Origin: Microbacterium sp. 1.5R
GTDB taxonomy: Bacteria; Actinomycetota; Actinomycetes; Actinomycetales; Microbacteriaceae
DNA length: 64,000 bases
Direction of reading: 5' to 3'
Assembly (NCBI RefSeq): GCF_001889265.1
Contig: NZ_CP018151.1
Coordinates: 2,170,001 to 2,234,000, forward strand
In this document: positions 40,534-50,331 of the stretch, piece after piece
Layout: each line of letters opens with the position of its first letter
Position numbering within the stretch: position 1 is the stretch's first letter
Made by a program: the position numbers and the translations under genes
The notes under the pieces: model-generated
The model's database searches: none
The model's input: the letters and a program-made list of their open reading frames with translations, nothing else
What the model was told of the DNA's origin: nothing

Positions 40534-43500
40534 TCAGCCCAGGCAGGTCGGCCCGAGCAGCGATTTGAGATCTCCGAACAGATCGGCCGAGACCTTGACC
40601 GGCATCGGCACGTCGAAGACCTTCGCCGTGCCGCCGCGGTGCACCCGCAGCACGACCTCGGTGTCCCCGTTGTGACGGCGCAGCACGTCGGCGAGCTCGT
40701 GCATCACCCGCTCCGTCGCCCTCTGCTCGGCGAGCACGAGCGAGAGCGGACCCGCGGCGTCGAAGGAACCGACATCCGGCGCGAACGCCGACTGCGCATG
40801 CAGGTTGAGTCCGTCATCACGCTTCGACACCCGGCCGCGCACGGCGAGGATCGAGTCCTGCTGCAGGATGTGCTGGAACTCGGTGTACGTCTTGCCCATG
40901 AACATGACCGTCACCTCGCCGTTGAAGTCCTCGACGGTGATCATTCCGTACGGATTGCCACTGGCCTTCGCGACGCGATGCTGCACGCTCGTGACGAGAC
41001 CGGCGACGGTGACCTGCTCACCGTCCTGCATGTCCTCCGAGTTGATGAGGTTGTGGATCGAGATCGACGCGTGCTTCGCCAGAGGCACCTCGAGCCCGGC
41101 CAGGGGGTGGTCCGACACGTAGAGCCCGAGCATCTCGCGCTCGAAAGCGAGCTTGTCCTTCTTGATCCATTCGGGGCGGGCGGGCACCTTGGCAGGCGGC
41201 GCCTCTTCCATTCCGTCGTACAGACTGTCGAAGTCGAAGCCGATCGCACCCTGTGCTTCGTTCCGCTTGCGATCCACAGCCGCCTCGACGGCATCCTCGT
41301 GGACTTCGAGCAGCGCACGGCGCGAGTCGCCCATCGAGTCGAACGCGCCGGCCTTGATCAGAGACTCGACCGTGCGCTTGTTCGAGACGTGCAGCGGGAC
41401 CTTCTCGAGGAAGTGATGGAACGAGGAGAATCGCTCATCCTTGCGGGCCGCGATGATGCCCTCGACCACGTTGCTGCCGACGTTGCGGACGGCACCGAGC
41501 CCGAATCGGATGTCGTCGCCGACAGCGGCGAAGTACTTGATCGACTCTGAGACATCGGGCGGCAGCACCTTGATGCCCATTCGACGGCACTCGTTGAGAT
41601 AGAGCGCCATCTTGTCTTTCGAGTCGCCGACGCTGGTGAGCAGCGCGGCCATGTACTCGGCGGGATAGTGCGCCTTGAGGTAGGCGGTCCAGTACGAGAC
41701 GACCCCGTATGCCGCCGAGTGCGCTTTGTTGAAGGCGTAGTCCGAGAACGGGAGGAGGATCTCCCAGATCGCGTTGACGGCACCGTCGGAGTACCCGTTC
41801 GCGTGCATGCCGGCTTGGAAGCCCTCGAACTGCTTGTCGAGCTCGGACTTCTTCTTCTTGCCCATCGCTCGGCGCAGGATGTCGGCCTGGCCGAGCGAGA
41901 ACCCGGCCACGCGCTGGGCGATGGCCATCACCTGCTCCTGGTAGATGATCAGGCCGTAGGACTCGTCGAGGATGTCGGCGAGCGATTCGGTGAACTCCGG
42001 GTGGATCGGTGTGATCGGCTGCTGGCCGTTCTTGCGCAGCGCATAGTTCGTGTGCGAGTTCGCACCCATCGGACCCGGGCGGTACAGCGCGATGAGCGCG
42101 GAGATGTCGCCGAAGTTGTCCGGACGCATCAGGCGCATCAGCGATCGCATCGGCCCGCCGTCGAGCTGGAAGACGCCGAGCGATTCGCCGCGACCGAGCA
42201 GCTCGTAGGCGCCGCGGTCATCCAGGGCGAGGTGTTCGAGGTCGAGCTCCTCCCCGCGGTTGGTGCGGATGTTGTCGAGAGCGTCCGAGATGATCGTGAG
42301 GTTGCGGAGCCCCAGGAAGTCCATCTTGATCAGCCCGAGCGACTCGCAGGACGGGTAGTCGAACTGGGTGACGATCTGGCCGTCCTGCTCGCGGCGCATG
42401 ATCGGGATGATGTCGAGCAGGGGCTCGGACGACATGATCACACCGGCGGCGTGCACGCCCCACTGGCGCTTCAGACCTTCGAGACCGAGGGCGCGGTCGA
42501 AGACCGTCTTCGCCTCGGGATCGGTCTCGATGAGCGCACGGAACTCGCTCGCCTCCTTGTAGCGGGGGTGCGCCGAGTCGAACATGCCGTCGAGAGGCAT
42601 GTCCTTGCCCATGACGGGCGGCGGCATCGCCTTCGTCAGCCGCTCGCCCATGCTGAACGGGAATCCCAGCACACGCCCCGCATCCTTCAGAGCCTGCTTC
42701 GACTTGATCGTGCCGTAGGTGACGATCTGAGCGACGCGCTCGGAGCCGTACTTCCTCGTCACGTAGTCGATGACCTCGCCGCGGCGACGGTCATCGAAGT
42801 CGACGTCGAAGTCGGGCATCGAGACGCGGTCGGGGTTGAGGAAGCGCTCGAAGATGAGACCGTGCTCGAGCGGGTCGAGGTCGGTGATCTTCATGGCGTA
42901 GGCGACCATCGACCCGGCGCCCGAGCCACGGCCCGGACCGACGCGGATTCCGTTGTCCTTCGCCCAGTTGATGAAGTCGGCGACGACGAGGAAGTAGCCG
43001 GGGAACCCCATCTGCAGGATGATGCCGGTCTCGTACTCGGCCTGCTTGCGCACCTTGTCGGGGATGCCGCTCGGGTATCGGTAGTGGAGGCCCGCTTCGA
43101 CCTCCTTGATGAGCCAGCTGTCCTCCGTCTCGCCTTCCGGCACGGGGAAGCGCGGCATGTAGTTGGCCGCGGTGTTGAATTCGACTTCGCACCGCTCGGC
43201 GATGAGCAGCGTGTTGTCGCAGGCCTCGGGGTGGTCGCGGAACAGCTGACGCATCTCTGCGGCGGTCTTGATGTAGTACCCGTCGCCGTCGAACTTGAAC
43301 CGGTTGGGATCGTCGAGCGTCGAACCGGACTGCACGCACAGCAGCGCCTCATGGGCATCGGCCTCATGCTGGTGCGTGTAGTGCGAGTCGTTGGTGCCGA
43401 CGAGCGGGATGTTCAGATCCTTGGCGAGCCGGATCAGATCGGTCATCACCCTGCGCTCGATGGAGAGACCGTGATCCATGATCTCGGCGAAGTAGTTCTC

Positions 43501-44052
43501 CTTGCCGAACAGGTCCTGGAACTCGGCGGCCGCCGCACGTGCGGCGTCGTACTGGCCGAGGCGCAGTCGCGTCTGGATCTCACCCGAGGGGCATCCTGTG
43601 GTGGCGATCAGGCCCTTGCCGTATGTCTGCAGGAGCTCCCGGTCCATGCGGGGCTTGAAGTAGTAGCCCTCCATGCTCGACAGCGAGCTGAGACGGAACA
43701 GGTTGTGCATCCCCTGCGTGCTCTCGCTCCACATCGTCATGTGGGTGTAGGCACCGGAGCCGGAGACATCGTCGCTCTTCTGATCCGGGGAGCCCCATTG
43801 CACACGCGTCTTGTCGCTGCGATGCGTGCCGGGAGTCACATAGGCCTCGAGACCGATGATCGGCTTGACGCCCGCGGCGTTCGCCGCCTTGTAGAACTCG
43901 AACGCCGCGAAGGTGTTGCCGTGATCGGTCACGGCGATGGCCGGCATGTCGTAATCTGCCGCCGCCTGCGTCATCGCCGCGATCTTCGCCGCCCCGTCGA
44001 GCATCGAGTACTCGCTGTGCACGTGCAGGTGGACGAAGGAGTCGGATGCCAT
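40534..44052 (-). CDS. dnaE: DNA polymerase III subunit alpha (DnaE1 type)
   Basis: A 1172-residue replicative polymerase. The N-terminal PHP domain begins FVHLHVHSEYSMLDG; the polymerase active-site aspartates lie in PDFDVDFDDRRR. Then GQADILRRAMGKKK, the HhH and an OB domain (VTVAGLVTSVQHRV). Length and PHP residues fit the essential DnaE1 rather than the mutagenic DnaE2. I start at ATG 44052 (MASDSFVHLH). TAGACT lies seven bases upstream and no SD fits, so it is probably leaderless. Confidence 0.97.
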   Translation of the reverse strand: MASDSFVHLHVHSEYSMLDGAAKIAAMTQAAADYDMPAIAVTDHGNTFAAFEFYKAANAAGVKPIIGLEAYVTPGTHRSDKTRVQWGSPDQKSDDVSGSGAYTHMTMWSESTQGMHNLFRLSSLSSMEGYYFKPRMDRELLQTYGKGLIATTGCPSGEIQTRLRLGQYDAARAAAAEFQDLFGKENYFAEIMDHGLSIERRVMTDLIRLAKDLNIPLVGTNDSHYTHQHEADAHEALLCVQSGSTLDDPNRFKFDGDGYYIKTAAEMRQLFRDHPEACDNTLLIAERCEVEFNTAANYMPRFPVPEGETEDSWLIKEVEAGLHYRYPSGIPDKVRKQAEYETGIILQMGFPGYFLVVADFINWAKDNGIRVGPGRGSGAGSMVAYAMKITDLDPLEHGLIFERFLNPDRVSMPDFDVDFDDRRRGEVIDYVTRKYGSERVAQIVTYGTIKSKQALKDAGRVLGFPFSMGERLTKAMPPPVMGKDMPLDGMFDSAHPRYKEASEFRALIETDPEAKTVFDRALGLEGLKRQWGVHAAGVIMSSEPLLDIIPIMRREQDGQIVTQFDYPSCESLGLIKMDFLGLRNLTIISDALDNIRTNRGEELDLEHLALDDRGAYELLGRGESLGVFQLDGGPMRSLMRLMRPDNFGDISALIALYRPGPMGANSHTNYALRKNGQQPITPIHPEFTESLADILDESYGLIIYQEQVMAIAQRVAGFSLGQADILRRAMGKKKKSELDKQFEGFQAGMHANGYSDGAVNAIWEILLPFSDYAFNKAHSAAYGVVSYWTAYLKAHYPAEYMAALLTSVGDSKDKMALYLNECRRMGIKVLPPDVSESIKYFAAVGDDIRFGLGAVRNVGSNVVEGIIAARKDERFSSFHHFLEKVPLHVSNKRTVESLIKAGAFDSMGDSRRALLEVHEDAVEAAVDRKRNEAQGAIGFDFDSLYDGMEEAPPAKVPARPEWIKKDKLAFEREMLGLYVSDHPLAGLEVPLAKHASISIHNLINSEDMQDGEQVTVAGLVTSVQHRVAKASGNPYGMITVEDFNGEVTVMFMGKTYTEFQHILQQDSILAVRGRVSKRDDGLNLHAQSAFAPDVGSFDAAGPLSLVLAEQRATERVMHELADVLRRHNGDTEVVLRVHRGGTAKVFDVPMPVKVSADLFGDLKSLLGPTCLG

Positions 44053-44059
44053 GCCTTCG

Positions 44060-44082
44060 AGTCTACTTTCGGCATCCGACAT
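44060..44082 (-). promoter_or_regulatory. PafBC-type promoter of dnaE
   Basis: Minus strand: ATGTCGGAT (44082-44074), eight bases, TAGACT (44065-44060), seven bases to ATG. Same geometry as uvrA and uvrB, with the last two bases of the nine-mer changed. Confidence 0.65.
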
Positions 44083-44123
44083 CGAGCGTCGCCGCACCTG
44101 CCGCTCCGGGGTCCCGCATCGCT

Positions 44124-45245
44124 TCAGGGGAGCGAGTCCACGATGCTCACGGTGAAGACGTGCCTCTCGTCTGCCAGGGAGGCGGGGATCAGCGAAGAGG
44201 CGACGTCGAGCACCGCGGTCGTCTCCGTGACGAGCCCCGTGGTCGTGTCGATCGTGATCGAGCGCCGCTGAACCGCTGGCTGACCCGACAGGGCCTCTGT
44301 CGACGCCGAGAACCGCAGCGTCGCCGAGGTCGCATCGGCGGACACGATCTCAGACCCGGAAAGCATGCTGAGGGCGTCGTACATCGTCGCCCGCTCAGCC
44401 CCCGACCCCATGTTGTACGACAGAAGCTCGATGAGGACCCACCCGACCTTGTAGTCCTGATCGCCCGCGACGATCCCCTGATTCTCTCGGATCCACGCGA
44501 TGAGCGCAGCCGGGTCCGTGGGCATCGCCGAGAAGAACGCCACGAGCCCGTACCCGTCCGGGGTGGCCCAGGGTGCTGACGGCCCGTTCGAGAAGTACGG
44601 ATCGCCGCCCGAGGCCATCGCCTCCTTGTGCGCCTGGGCGAGCGCCGCGGCGTCCGGCCCGAAGGTATCGCTCACTGTCCAGGGCTGATCGGTGGCGAAG
44701 AACCACTGCTGCGTCGGGTCGGCCGGCGCATAGGAGTTCCAGGAGGAGCTTCCGCGCCAGGCGTTCTGAGCGTTCGACCGATCCGCCTGATACTGCCCGC
44801 CGTTCGGATCGGGCTGGTGATAGACGATCTGCTCCGACTGCGTGTGCACGCGCAGGTACTGTCCCGGTGCCAACGTCAGGCCGGTGAACGACCGAGCCGC
44901 AGTCGCGGCGGCGCCGAAGGCCCCCGCAGCCGTCATCGGCTCCTGTGTCGGCGCGGGCGTCGGCGACGGCTTCAGCGTCTGTCCTGGCTCCCGCGTCGGA
45001 ACGGCCTCGATCACGGGCTGCGGCTGTTCGGTGAGTCCCGTGATCACCAGCACGCCCGCCGTGGCCGCCAGTGCGGCGCCCACGAGCACGCCGGCCACGA
45101 GCCGCTTCGGTGCGGCAGGGCGAGCGGACACCGAGGTCTTCCCCGCGGCGATCTCGCTCATCAGTCGAGCGCGGGCCGAGTCGAGATGCGAGTCCGCACC
45201 ATCGACATCCGGCTTGGTCTTCTGAACCTTCTCAAACACGTCCAC
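44124..45245 (-). CDS. CU044_5270-like membrane protein, probable partner of the ECF sigma factor
   Basis: A 373-residue protein: ~50-residue cytoplasmic start, one TM (about 52-70), Pro/Thr-rich linker, then a ~270-residue extracellular domain rich in Trp and Tyr (WRGSSSWNSYAPADPTQQWFF). This layout matches CU044_5270 family proteins found beside ECF sigma genes. The cytoplasmic part lacks the HxxxCxxC zinc motif of classical anti-sigma factors. GTG 45245 overlaps the sigma stop by 14 bases, so expression is coupled. Confidence 0.8.
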   Translation of the reverse strand: MDVFEKVQKTKPDVDGADSHLDSARARLMSEIAAGKTSVSARPAAPKRLVAGVLVGAALAATAGVLVITGLTEQPQPVIEAVPTREPGQTLKPSPTPAPTQEPMTAAGAFGAAATAARSFTGLTLAPGQYLRVHTQSEQIVYHQPDPNGGQYQADRSNAQNAWRGSSSWNSYAPADPTQQWFFATDQPWTVSDTFGPDAAALAQAHKEAMASGGDPYFSNGPSAPWATPDGYGLVAFFSAMPTDPAALIAWIRENQGIVAGDQDYKVGWVLIELLSYNMGSGAERATMYDALSMLSGSEIVSADATSATLRFSASTEALSGQPAVQRRSITIDTTTGLVTETTAVLDVASSLIPASLADERHVFTVSIVDSLP

Positions 45246-45816
45246 GGACTTCTCCTTCCTGCTGCATCTCGAACGAACGGGCCTTTCGCGCCGGATCGAG
45301 TCGCGTGCGAACGCGATTCAACCGGGAGCGCACGGTGCCCACAGGCACACCGAGAGTCTCCGCGATGTCTTCGTAGCTCAGCCCCTGCCAGGCGTAGAGC
45401 AGAAGCGTCTCCCGATCCTTGGGGGACAACGCCGCGATCTTCTGCCGCAGGGCACGCACTTCGCGCTCGGCGTCCACGCGCCGCATCGCGTCATCGAGTC
45501 CACCGAGCGACGTATGGTCCTCCCCGACGACCGCGGCGAACGAGCGCCAATGCCGTGCCTCGACGGCTCTGTGCCGACGGATGAGCCGCGAGGCGATTCC
45601 GAGCAGCCAGGGAGAGGCTGAGTGCTTGCTCAGGTCGAAGTCCCCTCGACGGCGGAAGGCGACGAGAAAGGTCTCGCTGAGCACGTCCTCGGCGGCATGG
45701 GCACCCACCCGATATGTCGCGAACGCGTTCACCGCACGTGCATGTCGGTCGAACAGCTCGGCGAACGCCTCAGGCCGACTCAGCGACCGCCGGATGATCT
45801 CACTGTCTGTGCTCAC
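45232..45816 (-). CDS. ECF-family RNA polymerase sigma factor
   Basis: A 194-residue protein with only regions 2 and 4. Region 2: AFAELFDRHARAVNAFATYRVGAHAAEDVLSETFLVAFRRRGDF. Region 4 helix-turn-helix: LLLYAWQGLSYEDIAETLGVPVGTVRSRLNRVRTRL. I start at GTG 45816 (VSTDSEIIRR). The longer reading from ATG 45957 runs through Arg-rich non-conserved sequence and into the neighbouring GNAT gene. Confidence 0.92.
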   Translation of the reverse strand: MSTDSEIIRRSLSRPEAFAELFDRHARAVNAFATYRVGAHAAEDVLSETFLVAFRRRGDFDLSKHSASPWLLGIASRLIRRHRAVEARHWRSFAAVVGEDHTSLGGLDDAMRRVDAEREVRALRQKIAALSPKDRETLLLYAWQGLSYEDIAETLGVPVGTVRSRLNRVRTRLDPARKARSFEMQQEGEVRGRV

Positions 45817-45847
45817 ACTATGTATTGCCTCTGACGTGCAGTCGGGT

Positions 45848-46447
45848 TCACGCTTTCTTCGATCCGTTGCGCGGATCTCGCAGATCGAGTCGCATGAGCA
45901 CCCGCGGGAAGCCGTCGAGCGTCGAGCCGGTGTCGGCCGCCTTCGCGAATCCGGCACTCTCGAAGAGCCCCATCGTGCCGACGTAGGCCATCGTGAGATT
46001 CACCGTCTCGCCACGGTTGTCGACCGGATACCCCTCGATCGCGGGCGCGCCGCTCTTCTTCGCATGAGCCACCGCTCCGTCGATCAGAGCGTGCGAGATG
46101 CCCTGTTTCCGATGGCCTGGGCGGACGCGGATGCACCAGAGCGACCACACATCGAGATCGTCGACATGCGGGATCAGTCTGTTGCGCGCGAAGCTCGTCT
46201 CCCTGCGCGGATGCACCGCCGCCCAGCCCACGGGTTCGTCGTCGAGGTACGCGATCACGCCTGGAGGCGGATCCTGGTGGCAGAGTTCACGCACGCGCTC
46301 CGCTCGCTTCTCGCCTCGCAGCGCCCTGTTCTCGGCGCTGCCGATGCGGTAGCTCAGGCAGAAGCACACGTTCGACGTCGGCTTCTTGGGGCCGACGAGA
46401 GCGGCCACGTCGTCGAAGTCGGTAGCGGGTAGCACCTCGATGCTCAT
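45848..46447 (-). CDS. GNAT family N-acetyltransferase, damage-promoter linked
   Basis: A 199-residue acetyltransferase. The middle shows GNAT motif A (LWCIRVRPGHRKQGISHALIDGAVAHAKKSGAPAIEGYPVD) and motif B (MGLFESAGFAKA). A Cys-rich N-terminal segment (SNVCFCLSYRIG) is typical of a subgroup of actinobacterial GNATs. Substrate unknown. ATG 46447 is preceded by CAGACT at six bases and by the same upstream element as uvrA and uvrB. It may contribute to the damage response. Confidence 0.87.
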   Translation of the reverse strand: MSIEVLPATDFDDVAALVGPKKPTSNVCFCLSYRIGSAENRALRGEKRAERVRELCHQDPPPGVIAYLDDEPVGWAAVHPRRETSFARNRLIPHVDDLDVWSLWCIRVRPGHRKQGISHALIDGAVAHAKKSGAPAIEGYPVDNRGETVNLTMAYVGTMGLFESAGFAKAADTGSTLDGFPRVLMRLDLRDPRNGSKKA

Positions 46448-46453
46448 GGGCTC

Positions 46454-46476
46454 AGTCTGACCCACACCGCCGACAT
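46454..46476 (-). promoter_or_regulatory. PafBC-type promoter of the GNAT gene
   Basis: Minus strand: ATGTCGGCG (46476-46468), eight bases, CAGACT (46459-46454), six bases to ATG 46447. The -10 deviates from TANNNT at its first base. Confidence 0.55.
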
Positions 46477-46489
46477 CGACGGCGTCGAT

Positions 46490-47410
46490 TCACTCGCCGC
46501 GCAGGATCTCCAGGGCACGTTCGAAATCCGCGGGGTACGCCGACTCGAACTGCACCCACTCCCCCGTCGCCGGGTGGGTGAAGGCGAGCTTGTGCGCGTG
46601 CAGCCACTGTCGGGTGAGTCCGAGCCGTGCCGACAGCGTCGGATCTGCTCCGTAGAGCGGGTCGCCCGCGCACGGGTGCCTCAGGGCCGCCATGTGCACG
46701 CGGATCTGGTGCGTGCGTCCGGTCTCGAGATGGATCTCGAGCAGCGAGGCTCCCGGGAAGGCCTCGAGGGTCTCATAGTGCGTCACCGACGGTTTGCCGT
46801 CGGGAACGACGGCGAACTTCCAGGAGTGATTCGGATGCCGGCCGATCGGAGCATCGATCGTCCCCGTCAGCGGGTCGGGGTGCCCCTGGACGACGGCGTG
46901 ATAGATCTTCTCCACCGTGCGCTCCTTGAACGCGTGCTTCAGCGACGAGTACGCCGTCTCGCTCTTGGCGACGACCATGAGCCCGCTGGTGCCGACATCC
47001 AGACGATGCACGATCCCCTGCCGCTCCGGAGCGCCACTCGTGGCGACCCGGAACCCCGCCGCTGCGAGAGCGCCGACGACGGTCGGCCCCTCCCATCCGA
47101 GCGAGGGATGAGCGGCGACGCCCGTGGGCTTGTCGACCACGACGATGTCGTCATCGTCGTAGACGATTCCGAGTTCCGGAACCGCGATCGGGATGATCCG
47201 CGGCTCCTCCTTCGGCTGCCACTCCACCTCGAGCCACCCTCCGCCGCGCAGGCGATCGGACTTGTCGAGCGTCACCCCGTCGACGCGCACGCCGCCCGCC
47301 GAGGCGACCTCGGCGGCGAAGGTGCGCGAGAAGCCCAGCATCTTCGCGAGTGCCGCGTCCACGCGCGTCCCGTCCAGCCCGTCAGGAACGGGGAGGGTGC
47401 GGAATTCCAT
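46490..47410 (-). CDS. rluD: RluA family 23S rRNA pseudouridine synthase (RluD-like)
   Basis: A 306-residue enzyme: N-terminal S4 domain ([15 protein letters not shown]...[14 protein letters not shown]), then the pseudouridine synthase core with catalytic Asp in [15 protein letters not shown] and the later motif [14 protein letters not shown]. It lies two bases after lspA, an arrangement common in Gram-positives. RluD targets helix 69 of 23S rRNA; the specific target here is inferred. Confidence 0.93.
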   Translation of the reverse strand: MEFRTLPVPDGLDGTRVDAALAKMLGFSRTFAAEVASAGGVRVDGVTLDKSDRLRGGGWLEVEWQPKEEPRIIPIAVPELGIVYDDDDIVVVDKPTGVAAHPSLGWEGPTVVGALAAAGFRVATSGAPERQGIVHRLDVGTSGLMVVAKSETAYSSLKHAFKERTVEKIYHAVVQGHPDPLTGTIDAPIGRHPNHSWKFAVVPDGKPSVTHYETLEAFPGASLLEIHLETGRTHQIRVHMAALRHPCAGDPLYGADPTLSARLGLTRQWLHAHKLAFTHPATGEWVQFESAYPADFERALEILRGE

Positions 47411-47412
47411 GC

Positions 47413-48045
47413 TCAGCGTCCGTCCGCGGCGGCGGCATCCGGAGAGGCGGTACCCGGGCGAGAGGTCTCGCCTCCGGTCTCCTCGGCCAACGCGGCAGCC
47501 TCGGCTTCGTCATCGGTCTCCACAGGAGCGTGGTCACGCTCGCGGGTGCCGTCGAAGCGGAGTCCCAGCACGACGAGCAGCGCGACCGAGATCATCCCGG
47601 TGACGATGAAGATGTCGGCGACATTGAAGATCGCCGGCATCATCCACGGCATCGAGATCATGTCGACCACGTGCCCCATGGGGAAACCAGGATCGCGGAA
47701 GAGACGATCGGTGAGGTTTCCGAGCACTCCACCGAGCAGGCAGCCCAGGACGACGGCCCAGAGGCGTGACTGAAGACCCAGGGCCTTCCACACGATCACA
47801 CCGGCCACCACCGCCAGAGCGATGGTGAAGATCCATGTCACATCGGATCCGAGCGAGAACGCTGCGCCGGGGTTGCGCACGTAGTACAGCTGAAGGAACT
47901 CACCGAGCACCGGCACCGGCTGCTGGAGCGGCAGGTTCTCGGTCGTGAGGTACTTCACAAACTGATCGGCGGCCAGCACGATCGCTGCGAGAACCGCAAC
48001 TATCGCGCCGGCCGCCGACCGACGAAGGGGACGGCGTCCTGGCAA
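47413..48045 (-). CDS. lspA: Lipoprotein signal peptidase
   Basis: A 210-residue aspartyl peptidase (signal peptidase II) with four TM helices. Catalytic Asp residues are in [12 protein letters not shown] and [27 protein letters not shown] is the conserved loop. A ~50-residue acidic tail extends beyond the usual end. The start is TTG 48045, nine bases after divIVA; no better start is available and the SD is weak. Confidence 0.93.
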   Translation of the reverse strand: MPGRRPLRRSAAGAIVAVLAAIVLAADQFVKYLTTENLPLQQPVPVLGEFLQLYYVRNPGAAFSLGSDVTWIFTIALAVVAGVIVWKALGLQSRLWAVVLGCLLGGVLGNLTDRLFRDPGFPMGHVVDMISMPWMMPAIFNVADIFIVTGMISVALLVVLGLRFDGTRERDHAPVETDDEAEAAALAEETGGETSRPGTASPDAAAADGR

Positions 48046-48054
48046 AAGGACGAC

Positions 48055-48663
48055 CTACAGTCCGATCGCGGAAACCGGAGTCGAGTCCGTCGACGCCGAC
48101 TTCTCGTCGAGATCGCGGAGCTGACCCTCGATGTAGCCGCGCAGCTGCGAGCGGTAATCGCGCTCGAAGTTGCGGAGCTCGGTGATCCGGGCCTCGAGGG
48201 CGTTGCGCTCGCGCTCGAGACGAGCCGACTCTTCGCGCTGCTTGGCCTCGGCCTCCGTGCGGATGCGGTTGACCTCGCCTTCGGCCTCGGCGATGAGCTG
48301 GGCGCGCTTGGCCTCACCCTCGGCGACGTGCTCGTCGTGAAGGCGCTGAGCGAGCTCGATGATGCCGGCGGTCGCAGTCGCCGAACCCGACGGAGCGGGC
48401 TCCGCGGGAGCGGCAGCAGCAGGCGCAGGAGCCTCGTCGACCACGGCGGCGGGTGCCTCTGCAGCGGCTGCGGGAGCGGCCGGGGCATCGCCGGACTCGT
48501 ACGCGGCCAGCTTGGCCTTGAGTTCGACGTTCTCTTCGAGGGCCTTGCGCCACTCGATGACGATCTCGTCGAGGAAGTCGTCGACCTCGTCCGGGTCGAA
48601 GCCGTCCTTGAAGCGGACGTGCTGGAACTGCTTGGTGACGACGTCATCCGGGGTAAGTGCCAT
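48055..48663 (-). CDS. divIVA: DivIVA/Wag31 polar growth scaffold
   Basis: A 202-residue coiled-coil protein that marks poles and septa and directs tip growth in Actinobacteria. The membrane-binding domain is MALTPDDVVTKQFQHVRFKDGFDPDEVDDFLDEI. An Ala/Pro-rich linker (about 70-105) leads to a C-terminal coiled coil (about 110-185). ATG 48663 has GAAGGAG at seven bases. About 150 bases upstream are free for its own promoter. Confidence 0.95.
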   Translation of the reverse strand: MALTPDDVVTKQFQHVRFKDGFDPDEVDDFLDEIVIEWRKALEENVELKAKLAAYESGDAPAAPAAAAEAPAAVVDEAPAPAAAAPAEPAPSGSATATAGIIELAQRLHDEHVAEGEAKRAQLIAEAEGEVNRIRTEAEAKQREESARLERERNALEARITELRNFERDYRSQLRGYIEGQLRDLDEKSASTDSTPVSAIGL

Positions 48664-48815
48664 GGTGGCTCCTTCGATGAGTTCGGTTGCCAGTTTGGAA
48701 TGGCGTGGTCGAGATTCGGCGCGAACCCGGGGCGCGCACCTGGGAGCCAAGCATAGTCCCCGAGCCTGTCAGTCGCGATCCCGCGACACTCCAGAGCGCC
48801 GAAGTCCCAGGGGTC

Positions 48816-49115
48816 TCAGATGAAGCTTCGGACGACGCTCATCAGGATCAGCACGATCAGGATGGTGATCGAGAAGCCGAAATCCAGGGAGAGCGAGCCG
48901 ATTCGCAGAGGAGGGATGATCCGCCGGAAGAACCGGACGGGCGGATCGGTCACCGTGTAGACGAGCTCAGCCGCGACGAGTCCGGCGCCCTTCGGTCGCC
49001 ACTCCCGATTGAACATCGGGATGTAGCTGAGAATGAGTCGGGCGAAGAGCACCAGCAGGTACAGCAGCAGAGCCAGATGTACGATGCTGGCGACGATGGA
49101 GACGACGAACCCCAC
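48816..49115 (-). CDS. YggT family membrane protein
   Basis: A 99-residue protein with two TM helices and the conserved LARLILSYIPMFN...DPPVRFFRRIIPPLRIGSLSLDFGFSI pattern. YggT is routinely found between sepF and divIVA and may support septal or osmotic functions. GTG 49115 lies three bases after sepF. Confidence 0.92.
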   Translation of the reverse strand: MGFVVSIVASIVHLALLLYLLVLFARLILSYIPMFNREWRPKGAGLVAAELVYTVTDPPVRFFRRIIPPLRIGSLSLDFGFSITILIVLILMSVVRSFI

Positions 49116-49118
49116 GGT

Positions 49119-49583
49119 CTACGACTGGTCGAAGCCCGCGGACTCGGCGTCCGCGTGCGCGATTCCCCCGTGACCCGACACCGCGATGTTCTCCGGCGAC
49201 AGGAGGAAGACCTTCGACGTGACCCGCTCGATGCGGCCGTACAGGCCGAGCGAGAGTCCGGAGGCGAAATCGATCAGACGGCGGGCGTCTGCGTCGCTCA
49301 TCTGCGAGAGATTGATGATGACCGGCACACCTTCGCGGAAGCTCTCCGCGATGAGCTGAGCATCGCGATACTGCTTCGGGTGCACGGTGAGGATCTCGTT
49401 CACTGCCCCTCCTGCGGGCTGGCGCACGGCGACGGGGCGCCGTAGCGGGGTCACGGGCGCGGGAGCGGGCTCCTCGCGTTCGCGCTCGCGGTGCGAGCGG
49501 GCCGGGGTCGGCTCCTCCTCGTAGACCTCTTCCTCGTCAGCGAGGCCGAGATACACCATGGTCTTCTTCAGCGGGTTACCCAT
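49119..49583 (-). CDS. sepF: Cell division protein SepF
   Basis: A 154-residue FtsZ anchor. The N-terminal amphipathic helix ([14 protein letters not shown]) binds the membrane, an acidic/Arg-rich linker follows, and the C-terminal domain (about 68-150: [29 protein letters not shown]) binds the FtsZ tail. It probably replaces FtsA, which is absent. GGAGG precedes ATG. Confidence 0.95.
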   Translation of the reverse strand: MGNPLKKTMVYLGLADEEEVYEEEPTPARSHREREREEPAPAPVTPLRRPVAVRQPAGGAVNEILTVHPKQYRDAQLIAESFREGVPVIINLSQMSDADARRLIDFASGLSLGLYGRIERVTSKVFLLSPENIAVSGHGGIAHADAESAGFDQS

Positions 49584-49626
49584 CGTGTCCTCCGGTTCGA
49601 ACGTGTCGGGTTGGTCTGTTCACAGG

Positions 49627-50331
49627 TTAACCCCGGTCGGGGCGGGGTCCCGTGATTGCGGAGCCGATCCGCAGGTGTGTCGCGCCGGCCTCGATGGCCT
49701 CGACGAAATCGCCCGTCATCCCTGCGGACATCCAGGTCGCCGACGGCTCGACGGCGCGCACGCTCTCTGCGATCGAGTGCAGGCGCGCGAACGCGGAAGC
49801 GGGTTCCTCATCGAGCGGCGCGACCGCCATCACACCGCGAAGCCGCAGCGAGGGCAGCGTCATGATGTGCTCGGCGAGAGAGGCCGCCTCGGCGGGCGCG
49901 ACGCCGCCGCGTCCGTGATCATCGGTGAGATTGACCTGCACGAGCACGTCGAGAAGGTCATCCCCGTCGGCCGCCCGATGCAGTGCGTCGGCCAGCCGGT
50001 CGCGGTCTACCGAGTGCACGGCATCCGCGCTGCGGCGGATCGCACCGGCCTTGTTGGTCTGCGCCTGCCCGATGAAGTGCCACCGGAGGTCGAGGTCCGT
50101 CAGCTCGGCGGTCTTCGACGAGAGCTCCTGCTGGCGGTTCTCCCCCACGTCGCGCACACCCAGCGCGTGCAGCTCGCGAACGAGCGACGACGGGTGGAAC
50201 TTGGTCACGACGATGCGGGAGATCTCCGCCGGGTCCCTGCCGGCCAGGCGCGCGGCGTCGGCGATCCGATGATCGATCGCCGACAGCCGCGCTGCCAGAC
50301 CGGACCCGGCCTGGCCCTGCGCCTGCGTCAC
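49627..50331 (-). CDS. YggS family PLP-homeostasis protein
   Basis: A 234-residue PLP-binding barrel protein. The PLP lysine is in [15 protein letters not shown]; then [30 protein letters not shown], and the C-terminal [25 protein letters not shown]. It controls free pyridoxal phosphate and is usually encoded between ftsZ and sepF. GTG 50331 overlaps the ftsZ stop (GTGA). Confidence 0.95.
   Translation of the reverse strand: MTQAQGQAGSGLAARLSAIDHRIADAARLAGRDPAEISRIVVTKFHPSSLVRELHALGVRDVGENRQQELSSKTAELTDLDLRWHFIGQAQTNKAGAIRRSADAVHSVDRDRLADALHRAADGDDLLDVLVQVNLTDDHGRGGVAPAEAASLAEHIMTLPSLRLRGVMAVAPLDEEPASAFARLHSIAESVRAVEPSATWMSAGMTGDFVEAIEAGATHLRIGSAITGPRPDRG

Noticed and set aside
41668..44271. 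An 867-codon plus-strand frame opposite dnaE
   Set aside because: Antisense shadow of DnaE; no start signal and no recognisable domain.
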